From Heligmosomoides polygyrus polygyrus (taxonomy: Eukaryota; Nematoda; Chromadorea; Rhabditida; Heligmosomidae): a stretch of 64,000 nucleotides of DNA. The position numbers and the translations under genes are program-made. Under the pieces are notes generated by a model. The model made no database searches, was not told the origin of the DNA, and saw nothing but the letters and a program-made list of their open reading frames with translations. The stretch is from NCBI GenBank assembly GCA_947396885.1, contig OX377203.1, positions 10,339,298-10,403,297 on the forward strand, read 5' to 3'. This document shows positions 10,733-21,272 of the stretch, in pieces. Positions within the stretch are counted from its first letter, which is position 1, and every line of letters starts with the position of its first letter.

Positions 10733-11095
10733 ATGCCTTTGAGTGATCCAAAAATGACAAAAATCACTATCACTTCAGATCGGGCTGGTAAGGCAAAAAT
10801 GACACTTAAAATGTCTTGTTGTGCTCAGAAATTAACCTACGAAAGGCTTGGAGCTCCAACTATAGTTAGATCATTGCATTTCGGTAATTTCCTAGGTTTT
10901 CTAAAACAAGCTGCAGGGTACATCCAAGCGATTAATACGCAACGACTGTGGTAGCGACCGGATGGCCGAGTGGATAGCGATGTCCACTTGCGGGAGAGAG
11001 GTCGGGGGTTCGATTCCGGAGGTGGATCTGCGAGGATTCACTTGCTAGGTGAACTGTTCGCCCTTCATTGAAAATGAAGGGTGCATTTTGGCTTC
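10733..11095 (+). repeat. SINE-B / tRNA-like repeat, copy 1
   Basis: A canonical Pol III A box (TGGCCGAGTGG, ~10964) and B box (GGTTCGATTCC, ~11008) sit in a tRNA-like context, preceded by a ~110-bp block (GCTGCAGGGTACATCCAAGC at 10909). The same block and A box occur on the minus strand at 42180-42460. A clean acceptor/T-stem cannot be drawn, so this is a tRNA-derived repeat rather than a tRNA gene. An upstream open frame also shares the peptide AAGYIQ with the second copy. Confidence 0.55.
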
Positions 11096-11111
11096 GGTAC
11101 GGTACCGTATT

Positions 11112-11390
11112 ATTCGTTACTCAATCCCTTTTGAGTACACTACGCAGTCTACTTCTACGAGATGCCGTGGAGGCGACATGAATGCGTATTTGGCCATACA
11201 ATGACTTGCGGTGGCCAGCCGATGAACAAGTCAGCGCTTCATCCTTACCAGACGAGTCTGATACCATTTCACCGACCCCGAAGGGATGGAAACCTTGGTT
11301 GGCCCGGGCGGGAAATCCGAACCAGGAACCTAGTATCGCGTGCACGCGACAGCCCGCACCTCTTCCGACTGCGCTACACGCGCTCAGACA
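11112..11390 (-). mobile_element. SINE-A copy S4
   Basis: Minus-strand SINE-A copy with the head near 11385. It lacks the short tandem ATCCTTT tail and the first few head bases are altered (CGCGCT instead of CGCGCCC). Confidence 0.8.
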
Positions 11391-11691
11391 GCGTTTAACA
11401 ACGCAGACCGTATAGAGCAAATAGGGGTTCGTTCAGAATCTCCGGATCGAGCTCACTGAACCCTCCCCTTTTGAGCGTTGTTCGTCCGACTACCGTAATC
11501 GAAGGCTGCCGATGATGCTACCGTAGTCCAGAGAGGTGCCTAACGTAGAAACTCGGAGCGAACCCATCAATTTCTGCTGCGATTCAGATGCAAAGTATCG
11601 CAGAATAAGAGCTCAACGGCTCACCATTGTTGACTGTTGTTTACCCTTTTCTTAGACAGAAGCCTGTGCTTTTAAAAACATTCAACGCATT
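11391..11691. repeat. Dispersed low-copy repeat (ACCGTAATCG type)
   Basis: The segment 11488-11560 carries CTACCGTAATCG, GCTACCGTAGTCC and GAGGTGCCTAACGTA in the same order and spacing as 35095-35165 in an aconitase intron. It is a short shared repeat of unknown type. Confidence 0.4.
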
Positions 11692-11703
11692 CCAGGAGTA
11701 CTG

Positions 11704-12000
11704 GATAAGGATAAAGGATAAAGGACGGCGTTAGTCAATCCCTTCTGGGATGCGCCAGCGCATTCTACTTCTACGGGATCTCGTGGAGGCGACATGAATG
11801 CGTATTTGGCCATACAATGACTTGCGGTGACCAGCCGATAAAGAAGTCAGCGCTTTATCCTTCCCAGACAAGTCTGGTACCAATTCACCGACCCCGGAGG
11901 GATGGAAGGCTTGGTTGGCCTGGGCGGGAAATCCGAACCAGGAACCTGGTATCGGGTGCACGCGACAGTCGCGCCTCCTCCGACTGCGCTACATGCGCCC
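11704..12000 (-). mobile_element. SINE-A copy S5 with 12-bp TSD
   Basis: This full-length minus-strand SINE is bounded by perfect direct repeats CCAGGAGTACTG at 11692-11703 and 12001-12012. The 12-bp target duplication proves retroposition as a unit and fixes both ends: the pol III head at 12000 and a (GGATAAA)n tail at 11704. Confidence 0.92.
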
Positions 12001-12070
12001 CCAGGAGTACTGAAGCATCCGAAATCTGGCTCAGAATAGATAGCTGTTGCATGCTCTCAAGGGGGGGGGG

Positions 12071-12361
12071 GGTGCCTGTGGCGCAGTCGGAGAAGATGCC
12101 GGCTGTCGCGTGCACTCTATACCAGGCTCTTGGTTCCGGTTTCCCGTTCAGGCCAACCAAGCCTTCTATCCCTCCGAGGTCGGTGAGCGGGCACCAGGCT
12201 TGTCTGGGAAGGATCGAGCGCTGACTTGTTCTTCGGCTGGCCACCGCTATTCGTTGTATGGTCAAATATGCATTCAAGACGCCTCCACATCCCCTAGAAG
12301 TAGAATGCGTGGCGCATCACAGAAGGAATTGAGTAACGTCGTTCTTTATCCTTTATCCTTT
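12071..12361 (+). mobile_element. SINE-A copy S6
   Basis: Plus-strand SINE-A beginning after a G12 run (12059-12072), with A box GTGGCGCAGTCGG, the family body and a TTTATCCTTTATCC tail. Its head lies about 70 bases from the head of S5 in the opposite orientation, so the pair could form a long RNA hairpin. Confidence 0.85.
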
Positions 12362-12706
12362 TATGAGGTCACTGCAGTCGAAGAAAAAGTTATAATCGAA
12401 TTTTTAGTTTTAAGGCCAGCACTGGGTGTGTCGACAGAGAGGACGTGTGCGGTCGGTGCTCTACTTGGCCAGCGTGTCTTCGGTCGGTGCTCCGATTGGT
12501 CATAACTAACCAGCGCTCTCCACCTCCCAATGCTGCCCACATTCGCGACATGGGTCTAATACGGCTAGTATTCTTTATCTAGCACTTCAGTAAGTTAGGT
12601 AAGTGACATTTTGCACCATTTAAGGTCGCTGCTTTGAAGGAAAAGTCAGATAAAAAACCAACATATTTACTTGCGCGGTTTGTGCGCTAGTAATGCACTT
12701 GCACTT
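12362..12706. other. Unassigned stretch
   Basis: No gene seen. GGTCGGTGCTC occurs twice (about 12451 and 12483), and part of this stretch resembles 24290-24415 in inverted orientation. Confidence 0.3.
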
Positions 12707-12989
12707 GGGCGCGTGTAGCGCAGTCGGAGGAGGCGCGACTGTCGCGTGCACCCCGATACCAGGTTTCTGGTTCGGATTTCCCGCTCAGGCCAACCAAGCC
12801 TTCCATCCCTCCGGGGTCGGTGAGCTGGCACCAGGCTTGTCTGGGAAGATAGAGCGCTGACTTGTTCTTCGGCTGGCCACCGCTAGTCGTTGTATGGTCA
12901 AATACGCATTCAAGATGCCTCCACATCCCCTAGAAGTAGATGCGTGGCGCATCCCAGAAGGGATTGAGTAACGTCGTTCTTTAGCCTTT
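12707..12989 (+). mobile_element. SINE-A copy S7
   Basis: Full SINE-A copy: head GGGCGCGTGTAGCGCAGTCG, body, and a shortened tail ending TTTAGCCTTTG. Confidence 0.85.
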
Positions 12990-13585
12990 GTGACCTCAAG
13001 GCGATCGCAAAACTGAGCGGGATCATGCGGTTGCTACATGGAAGGTGTGAAGACCGTTCCCGAAGGGCATCTCAGCCTAACAGGGCGGGCAGGTCACTCC
13101 GACCGACCGCTGATGTGTCGTCAATCAGCTGTTGTTTTTCTCGACGCCGGCACGGTTTCGAAGAGTCGCTGGCATGTGTAACAGTGACAACAACAGTGTT
13201 GACGGGGCCAGGCCGGCCCTGATATACGCGCGCGCGTCCTCCTGTTTTTCGCAGCTGCAGTGGACGTCATTTCAACCACTTCGTCCCCCTAAACACTGCT
13301 CTAAATAGACCAGTCTTAAATTTACCCCGTTTTCCCTGTCCATTGCTCCTTGATCGCGCTATATTAACCCACTGCATATACCATTTTCATGTCAACTTTG
13401 CCATTTTTCCGTCAATTGGTTTTATTTTTTTAAAGATGTGCCTTAAAACCTAACTTCACCCTCTAGCTTGCAACAATCGTCTACGCTATTCATTGATTTG
13501 CCATTGAATAGTTTTGTCATCAGCTGCTTCTTCTTCTATGATTCTTGGGCGTACCCTTATGACTTATCGAGATAAATGATAAGTA
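12990..13585. other. Unassigned stretch, GC-rich then AT-rich
   Basis: Between 13020 and 13260 the sequence is GC-rich without a recognisable protein. ATATACCATTTTCATGTCAA at 13376 resembles the end of family M and may be a solo terminal fragment. Confidence 0.3.
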
Positions 13586-13610
13586 TTAGGCTGTCGCAAA
13601 ATTAATCTCC

Positions 13611-15055
13611 GTTTCGAGCAGGGGTGCACACTGAATTCTGTCCGTTAAAATTTTTTAACGAAATTTTTAACGGAAAATTTTCGTTAAATTTTCGGTAAAT
13701 CGTTAAATTTCGTTAAAAAATACAATTATCTGCAAACTATTGTTTCAAGAGGAAAAAATCAAGGAAAACCTTATTCGGTTAAATTTCAAGAGGTCAACAG
13801 CTAAAGTTCTAGGAATGGAGTGTAACACTGCAATGAAAATAAACAATTCAACATCAACAAACATCAACAACATCAACAAGATGATCACCGGCAAGGCATC
13901 TTACTATAAAATGAGCGATCAGACAGAACACGGAGTTCCCCGCTTCCCTAGCTCTTTGCGAAACCGCTTTGTGTGACTGTTCTACAAGCATATACAATCT
14001 CCATACGAGCAACAGCCCATAAAGCTCAGAAGTTATAATAGAATTCCAATTATAAGCCTATCAGCGGAATGTTAACACTTCTTCGAACGCACGATTTTAG
14101 AGTGCCTTGTGCGCTGGACAAATCCATTTTTGCAACATCGGGACCGTGACGTGGTATCATGTCACACGGTCCCACACTGCAGAAAGGTGTGACAGGTCGT
14201 CAACATGTTAACGTTCAGGAAAAGTAGCATTCCTAATTTTTGTTATTAGCGTTTTTCTAAAATCGTTTAAAATACGCCTAGCGGCTGCAAACATTCTCTC
14301 CGTCTCGATTGTTTCAGGTGTTGAGCAAAACTATTCTGGGATAAGCAACGCCACGTGAGGATAGGCATATCCTACGAGGAGGTTAGACCAGTATCTTTGT
14401 GGATTCGTTGAGGTGCTTGGAGGATCGGCGAAGAAATTTCTAGCTCCAAAATGCATTAAAGGATGAGGATAAAGAACGGCATTACTCAATCTCTTTTGGG
14501 ATGCGCCAAGCATTCTACTTTTACGGGATATTGTGGAGGCGATCCGAATGCGCATTTGGCCAAATAGTGACTTGTGGTGGCCAGCCGATGAAGAAGTCGG
14601 CGCTTTATCCTTTCTAGACAAGTTTGATACCAATTCCCCGACCCAGGAGGGATGGAAGGCTTGGTTGGCCTAACTTTCAACAGTGTTGCAGGCGAATCAG
14701 AAGCCTGGTATCAGGTGCACGCGACAGCCGACACCTCCTCCTATTGCGCTACACGCGCCCCAAAATCCATTTAAAAATTCTTAAATTCAAAACAATTTCA
14801 TGAAAACGTTAAAATATTCCTGCTGATTTTAATAGTTTTTTTCAGGAACAGACTTAATTGGGAGGATGAGCCTGCATCATTAGTGAAGAGAAAGGGTAAT
14901 TGTGATAAACGCACTGAGAAAAACGTCCGTTAAAAATTTCGTTAAATTTCTAAAAATTTCCGTTAAGTCGTTAAGCCAGATTTTAACGAAAAATGCCGTT
15001 AATTCGTTAAATTCGTTAAATCGTTAACCGTTAAATGTGCACCCTTGGTTTCGAG
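13611..15055. mobile_element. Nonautonomous hAT element 1 with 8-bp TSD
   Basis: Element 13619-15047 is bounded by inverted ends CAGGGGTGCACA and CAAGGGTGCACA (11 of 12 match) and by the perfect 8-bp direct repeat GTTTCGAG (13611-13618, 15048-15055). An 8-bp duplication and a CAGGG terminus are the hAT signature. The subterminal regions are packed with GTTAA/TTAACG repeats, probably transposase-binding sites. No transposase ORF is present. A SINE-A copy (S8) sits inside, at the same relative site as in element 2. Confidence 0.9.
14458..14759 (-). mobile_element. SINE-A copy S8 inside hAT element 1
   Basis: The minus-strand SINE has an inner deletion/rearrangement near 14670-14700. It is flanked by CCAAAATGCATT (14446-14457) and CCAAAATCCATT (14760-14771), a slightly decayed 12-bp target duplication. 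The equivalent insertion with equivalent flanks is present in hAT element 2, so it predates hAT amplification. Confidence 0.85.
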
Positions 15056-15780
15056 GTCTGTATAAATAAGTAAGCCGTAGCATAACTATAGATGAAAAAT
15101 GGTTCCCTTACGATAAAAGGAAGTGGGGTTTTGCCTGGGTAGATGACGATGCTTATCCGGCGCCCTTTCCTAACCCGACCTTCACCCTAAAAAGTTATGC
15201 TTAGTTTCTGGTGGTGTTGTGAAGCTGTAATCCATTACAGCTTCTTGCAACCTGGGACCGGATTCGTCAACGACTTACGTAACTTTAACGGAGAATCGTA
15301 AGCGAAAAGCCCAGAAAACGCGACTTATCAAGCGATATGGTGAGCGATAAGCAGCGTTATCTGAGCTTTTCGCTTACGTTCTTCTCGTTATTCTCCGTTA
15401 AAGTCACGTAAGGCGTTGATGAATCCGTCCCCTGGCCGAGCAGTCACAGCAGAGTCTTGCTGCTATGATTTAGACCAAATGCATGAGAAGTTGCAAAAAT
15501 TGTGGCCGGCAGTGGTGAATGGAGGAGGGCCGCTCCTGCTGCAGGACAACGCAAGGCCACATACCTCACAAGTCACTCAGCGAGAATTGACCTATTTAGA
15601 TATCGAACTTCTCCCTCTCCCACCATATTCTCCAACCTTCTCCCACTGACTATCACCTCTTCCGAGCTCTTGATTCTCATTTGCGTCAGAAACGATTCAT
15701 TAATTCGGCCGATGTTGAATGTGCCATCCTTGATTTCGTTGATTCCTGTGATCTCAGTTCTTATTGTAAAGGATTAGGTT
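15056..15780 (+). pseudogene. Mariner transposase pseudogene, catalytic part
   Basis: The readable pieces include IDEKW (first catalytic Asp region), LQDNARPHTSQ (second Asp) and, in another frame, TDYHLFRALDSHLRQKRF (third Asp). One base is lost near 15645, so the frame closes just before the third Asp. A palindromic MITE splits the codons for Gln-Pro-Gly in FLQPG.RAVTAE at 15251. Confidence 0.8.
15256..15430. mobile_element. Palindromic MITE, CCTGG-flanked family, copy 2
   Basis: The ends GACCGGATTCGTCAACG and GGACGGATTCATCAACG are inverted and nearly the whole 175 bp pairs with itself (CTTACGTAACTTTAACGGAG against CTCCGTTAAAGTCACGTAAG). It is flanked by perfect CCTGG direct repeats (15251-15255, 15431-15435). 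The interrupted mariner frame needs only one CCTGG, so these five bases are the target duplication. Confidence 0.8.
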
Positions 15781-15914
15781 CATAACCTGTTTGTTGGCAG
15801 AAATGTTTAGATTCTGGTGGTTCTTTCTTCGATTAGCAAATTTGGTTTAAACTGAGCTATAGCAGTTTGAAGTAAGCAGCCCGTTTCGGTGATTAATTTT
15901 GCGACAACCTAATA

Positions 15915-16726
15915 TATACCATTTTCACGCCAAATTGGACACTCTTCTAAGCTGGCGTATGAACTTTGAAATCAAATCGAACGTCTTCCAAACTGAAACG
16001 AGCTTCTTACAGCTTAAACTGAGTACTCCACATGATGGTTGGATTAATTTTTTTTTTTGATCAAGGAAAACTTAGAATAACATTTTTTATTTTTTCTTCA
16101 TCTGGCGAATGAGTGAAATAATTTCAGAAAGTGCTTATTTTTAAGGAGAAATAATAAATTAAATGTTATGTTAAGGCGCAGCAAGGCAGAAATCATGTCC
16201 TGCATCAAAAGACTGGATCACGCCATGTAATCAAAAACTTCAACGCAGCGTTTATTCGATTGATAGTGTAAATACGCTTACATGTAGCAAAAACGTTAGG
16301 ATACGTGTGTTTCTCACAATTGTTTGTGTGTTATGGCTTGCACGTGTGAAACTGCATGCAAACAGAAATTTTGCTATCAATCGAATAAAAATCGCGAAGT
16401 CTCGGACGTGGACACGGCGCAATCTCGGTTTTGGCAGTATAAAATGGCCGCCTTCGTGCTCTTCAAAACAAGCTTTAATGCATTGTTTTTTCTTAAAAAA
16501 AATTCTACAAAATTTCAAACTATGTGTACACTTATTGTACAAGTAAATTAAAAGTTCAAAGAAACTTATACTAAAACTTCTCTTGAACAAAAAATTATTC
16601 GAACACTTTTGAAGAGTCTCTACTTTAATGTAGAAGAAGCTCATTTCGATTTGGAAGAGTTCCGTTTGATTCGAAAAGTCTTAGGCGAGCTTAGAGGAGT
16701 GTCCAATTTGACGTGAAAATGGTCTA
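15915..16726. mobile_element. Family M long-TIR element, copy 2
   Basis: It begins with TATACCATTTTCACGCCAAA and ends with the inverse of TAGACCATTTTCACGTCAAA. The arms pair for ~120 bp (CTTCCAAACTGAAACGAGCT against CTTCCAAATCGAAATGAGCT). The interior is homologous to copy 1, with landmarks such as AAACTGCATGCAAACAGAAA. No transposase is encoded. It starts immediately after the right TA of the mariner. Confidence 0.65.
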
Positions 16727-17470
16727 CAAATAATCCTATTGAATAAATAATTGGAACACTTTTCTAAACAGATTTTTCGCCTCTGAAATCAAAGCGAACG
16801 TCTTCCAAATCGGAACGAGCTTCCTACAGGTTAAACTACGGAATCTTCGAAATGTTCGGGATAATTTTCTTTCAGATAAAATTTTTTACAACTTTTTTGT
16901 TGCTGGTTTATCTGCCCAAATGAGTGGAATAATGTAATACTTTTGGGATCTATCCTAGTGGGGCAGGGGTACCGCTAGAAAGGTAATCCGAAACAGGGGT
17001 GCACACAAAATTCTGTGCGTTAATTTTTTTAACGAAATTTTTTAACGGAAAATTTTCGTTAAATTTCCGGTAAATCGTTAAATTTCGTTAAAAAAACGCC
17101 ATTAGCTGCAAATCATTATTTCAAGTGAAAAAAATCGAGAAAAACCTTCTACGTTTCAACTTCAAGGGATCATCAGCTAAACTTCAAGGAATGGAGTGTA
17201 ATACTACAATGTAAATTAATCAATTGAACATCAACAAACATAAAAAAATAGAGAAGCTCTCAGCAAAAAATTACCCACAGTTGTGGAGTAAGAACAGCTA
17301 TGGATTTATCATTGATGATGACCACCGACAGGGCATCTTAAAATGTGTCATCAGGCACAACCCGGATTCCCCCTTCCCTCCTTTCCTAGTTCTTTGCGAA
17401 ACTGTTCTGTGTGACTGTTCTACGAGCATGTACAATCTCGATGCGGGCACCAGCCCGCTAGTGCAGAAAG

Positions 17471-17766
17471 GATAAAGGATAAAGGACGGCGTTACTCAAT
17501 CCCTTCTGGGATGCGCCAGCGCATTCTTCTTCTACGACGGGATGTCGTGGAGGCGACATGAATGCGTATTTGGCCATACAATGACTTGCGGTGGCCAGCC
17601 GATGAACAAGTCAGTGCTCTATCCTTCCCAGACAAGTCTGGCACCAATTCACCGACCCCGGAGGGATGGAAGGCTTGGTTGGCCTGGGCGGGAAATCCGA
17701 GCCAGGAACCTGGTATCGGGTGCACGCGACAGTCGCGCCTCCTCCGACTGCGCTACACGCGCCCAT
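17471..17766 (-). mobile_element. SINE-A copy S9 with 11-bp TSD, inside hAT element 2
   Basis: A full-length SINE with tail at 17471 and head at 17766 is flanked by perfect AGTGCAGAAAG repeats (17460-17470, 17767-17777). hAT element 1 lacks it at the corresponding site, so it jumped in after the two hAT copies separated. Confidence 0.93.
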
Positions 17767-18202
17767 AGTGCAGAAAGAGTTAATAAAAAATACAATTAAA
17801 AGCCCATCTGTGGCATGTTAACGCGTTGTCAAACACATGATTTTCAAGTGCTTGGTGTGTGGGACCAATCCATTTTTTTGCAACGTCGGGACCATGATGC
17901 GGCATCGTGTCACACCGTCCCACACTGCCGAACAGGTGTGACACGTCATCAACGTGTTAACGTTCGCGATAAATAGCTTTTCTAATTGTTGTTAGAAGCG
18001 TTTTTCTAAAATCTTTAAATACGTCCAGCAGCCGAAAACATTCTCTCCGTCTCCACTGTTCTAGGTGGCTGGCAAACGTATTCTGGGACAAACAACGCCA
18101 AGTGAGGAGAGGCATATCTTATGAGGGGTTCGATCAGTACTTAGCGGACTCGTTGACGTGCTTGCTGGCTCGGCGAAGAAATTTCTAGCTCCAAAATGTA
18201 TT

Positions 18203-18474
18203 GAAGGATAAGGATAAAGGACGGCGTTACTCAATCCCCTTTGGGATGCGCCAAGCATTCTACTTCTAAGGGATATCCTGAAGGCGATTTGATTACGTAT
18301 TGGGCCGTAAAATGACTTGCGGTAGCCAGCCAATGAAGAAGTCAGCGCCCTTTCCTTCCCAGACAAGTCTGGCACCAATTCTCCGACACTGGAGGGATGG
18401 AGGGTTTGGTGGCCTGAGCGGGAAACTGGTATCGGGTGCACGCGAGCATCTCCTTCGACTGCTCTACACGTGCC
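18203..18474 (-). mobile_element. SINE-A copy S10 inside hAT element 2
   Basis: A diverged, shortened SINE flanked by CCAAAATGTATT (18191-18202) and CCAAAACGCATT (18475-18486). It occupies the same site as S8 in hAT element 1, and the two copies diverged after sharing a common master element. Confidence 0.82.
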
Positions 18475-19404
18475 CCAAAACGCATTATTTCCAAAAAGCC
18501 AAACAAATTCATGAAAATATTAAAATATCCTTCCTGACAACAATAGTTTCTTCAAGAGCAGTCCTTATCGGAGGGATGAGAGGTGATAAACTCACTGAGA
18601 AAAAAGTCCGCTAAAGAATCCGTTAAATTTCTAAAAATTCTCGTTAAATCGTTAAGCCAGATTTTACCGAAAAATGCCGTTAATTCGTTAAATTCGTTAA
18701 ATCGTTAACCGTTAAATGTGCACCCCTGATCCGAAAGCACCCAGTATCACGCTTAGGAGATTGCCTACTCATAGAGCAATTTGACATGTTATTTTTGTAA
18801 AAATGTTTACAGTAAAATTTTAACGCGATTGTCGGAGCAGTAGAGTGCACTGCCCACTCTGACGAAGATAGAGCCCATTTTTGAAAAAAAAAATAACCAG
18901 TTAAAACTTGTTCTATAGCCAACAAGGCAGCAGTCATTTAGTGTATTAAAAGAAGAGATCGCGCCATGCGCTTGATTAGATCACTGCGGTTTTTATTTGA
19001 CTGATTGCGTGAGTGCTGCTCACGTGAAGCATCAAAGTGATAATATGTGTGTGTGTGTTTACGATTGTTTTTGTTTTATCGTTTACAAGTGCGAGACTCT
19101 ATGCAAATAGAAATTTTATTATCAATTGAACAAAAATTGCGACATCTTGGACAATCGCCGCATTCCTGCTGTTTAAAACAAGCCTTAAAGCACTAATTTC
19201 CCAACAAAGATGAGAATTTTGTAAAAGTTCAAACAAATGGATCACTTATTGATTAAGCTATTAGAAAATTAGAAATGAAAGTTATACTAAATTTCCCTTG
19301 AAGAAAAAATTATCCATAAGTTAAAACAAAAATTAGCTGAATTATCGGAAAGTCTCTATTTAGTTTAATATGGAAGGAGCTCAATTTCATTTGGAAAATG
19401 TTCA

Positions 19405-20125
19405 GTCAAAAGCGTTAAGCGCCTATCCACCACCATCCTATAGGTTTAATGATATTACAATAAGACATGAGGATCATGTGAGAGATTTGGGAATTGTTGT
19501 GGACACTTCCTTAAAGTTCCAAAAGCACTTGGAAGCTATTGCAAGAAAAGCACTAGCATCATTTTTTACCATACTTAGAAGCGTCCAATGTAGTGATTCG
19601 AAGTTTTTGATTAGGTTGTACAACACATACGTCCTTCCTCAGTTGGAGTATTGTTCGACAGTATGGAGTCCCTGTATTAAGAAACATGTACTGCTGTTAG
19701 AAAAAGTTCAGAAGACGTTCACAAAGATTGTATTTTACAGGGCTTTTCCTAACCATAACTACCCACAATGCCTTCCATCTTATAGAGACCGCCTCCAAAT
19801 ACTTGGTATGAAGAGTCTCAGATATAGAAGAGTCAGGGATTTGACATTTTGTTTTCGCATTTTACGCATGGAGGTTAAGCTTAGTGTCAGTAAATATTGG
19901 GTTTTCAAGCCATGTCGTGGAAGAACAGCAGGGATTGCCATTCAGCATCGTAAACTGAACAGCCACTTGAACAAACGTGTATTTAACTCATTTTTCATAC
20001 GAACGACAAGGTGGTTGAATCAACTTCCCTTGGACTTAGTATCGAGCAGAAGCTCTAGGGAATTTAGACGCAAGCTGAAAAAGCTCGATGTTTTAGAGGT
20101 GCTTCAGATCGAGGACGTCGGTTAG
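19405..20125 (+). CDS. CR1-like LINE reverse transcriptase, C-terminal part (5'-truncated)
   Basis: About 240 codons are open and encode the end of a CR1/Jockey-like ORF2: RHEDHVRDLGIVVDTSLKFQ, YNTYVLPQLEYCSTVWSPC (post-RT thumb motif) and the terminal TRWLNQLPLDLVSS..FRRKL. The catalytic FADD block and endonuclease are absent because the copy is 5'-truncated. The first ~12 codons of the open frame belong to the family M element it landed in. It cannot be active but looks young since the frame is uninterrupted. Confidence 0.8.
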
Positions 20126-21272
20126 TTTCCTTTTTTGCTCTTTTCTGAACCTAGGGTCTGTGGGTGATAGCCTAGTGATACATCTCTGGGTTGCATTTGT
20201 CGGATCTTGTCAGCCTTTGAAATGCTAGAAACCCTCACCTGGATTATTTTAGGTGTGTCAATTGCTTGTGCGCTTCGATTGAAGCATGGTTGAGAGTCGA
20301 GTATTCCACTAGAGCAAAACAGGCTAAATGTGTTTAATTTTACTTTCAATTAAGCATTTCATAGCTCTTTTTTCAGCCCCCAGTGTATAGGTCAACGACG
20401 TTTCGTAAACGCGCAGTGAGCTACACTCGGCGAGATACCTCAAAAGTTCTAACTTTGAACTTGTATCTTCATGTGTTTTAAGCTGCGGGAGCTGAGTATA
20501 AGAATCACATTTCTCCAGTTGGCTGCTCATCTTCAGAAATGCTTTCTTTAACAGTTTGACCAATGTTTTTGTTACACTGTGCCTGCAAGTTGTTCTTGTT
20601 CTCAGAGGTTTCGAAGCTCTTTATGTTTTCGCCTATTGCTTTCATCTTACTCCGTGTCGGCTTTCTCTTAGAAGAAGTTCTAGGTTCGCTTTGTCTAGGC
20701 GTAGTCCCTATTGTTAATTTTTTTTGAATTTTTGAAATCCTCTTATTTTTTATTTTTATGACTTCTTGGCCCGTATCGACATATCAAATCAAGGTGCGTG
20801 CTCCCTTCTATGCCATCGCCCGGGGTGCGTACTAGTTTAAAGAGGTCCTTGAGATACAGGACCCGCCCCGGAATCGTGCGTATAGAAGGTCGTAGGCAAA
20901 GCGCATTCTATAGTTTCAAGGGCAGGATGTCTTTATTGCAAAACGTTCTAAGCTTATATTCCTTTTAAGGCTTTTACTAATTACCAAATGCTGGAGTACT
21001 CTTCGGCAGGGTGAACACTAGCCCTCACTAGATGCTGGAAAGCCCTGGCGGATCACTTCTTGCTAGTCTAAAAAACCATGTCGTAATTTCTTGCTCATTT
21101 CTTTTCTTTTTTCTTTTTTCTCTTTGCTGTCTTTGGAGTTTGCTGATGAGTTTTTTCAGTTCATTAGTTTTTTGTCTTTGGTTGTCACACTTTCTAACGA
21201 TTGCTTTGTTTAGTGCTTGGTATTGGCGCACTTTTATGTGCTTTGAATAAATAAATAATAAATAAATAAATA
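20126..21272 (+). repeat. CR1-like LINE 3' UTR and (AAATA)n tail
   Basis: Downstream of the LINE stop codon there is no gene-like frame. The stretch ends at TTGAATAAATAAATAATAAA and further AAATA units (21246-21272), the short-repeat tail of a CR1-like element, which sets its 3' boundary. Frames at 21028-21279 are low-complexity. Confidence 0.55.

Larger units (their letters stand above)
13586..15912 (+). mobile_element. Mariner element, interrupted by a hAT element and a palindromic MITE
   Basis: TIRs TTAGGCTGTCGCAAAATTAA (left, 13586) and TTAGGTTGTCGCAAAATTAA (right, inverted, ending 15912) are flanked by TA on both sides, as expected for mariner. The left TIR is followed after 33 bases by a hAT insertion (13619-15047). 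The remaining transposase carries IDEKWFPYDKRKWGFAWVDD, then, after a MITE insertion, ESCCYDLDQMHEKLQKLWPA, LLQDNARPHTSQ and (frameshifted) TDYHLFRAL. The first part of the transposase is missing, so the copy is dead. Confidence 0.85.
16986..18736. mobile_element. Nonautonomous hAT element 2 with 8-bp TSD
   Basis: Element 16994-18728 has perfectly matching 12-bp inverted ends (CAGGGGTGCACA) and a perfect 8-bp target duplication ATCCGAAA (16986-16993, 18729-18736). It is the same family as element 1: identical TTAACG-rich ends and shared internal blocks (GTGTGACTGTTCTACGAGCA). It carries two SINE-A copies, one shared with element 1 (S10) and one private (S9). No transposase gene is present. 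Confidence 0.93.
16736..19404. mobile_element. Family M element, copy 3, split by a later insertion
   Basis: The left arm is at 16736-16940 (AATCAAAGCGAACGTCTTCC) and the middle plus right arm at about 18885-19404 (CAACAAGGCAGCAGTCATTT; GAAAGTCTCTATTTAGTTTA). The intervening ~1.9 kb contains hAT element 2, so the M copy is older. Its right end is cut by the CR1-like LINE starting near 19405. Confidence 0.5.

Noticed and set aside
10956..11032. tRNA gene at the A/B boxes of 10964-11018
   Set aside because: Acceptor and T stems do not pair and the same block recurs at 42.2 kb with a leader sequence, so it is a tRNA-derived repeat.
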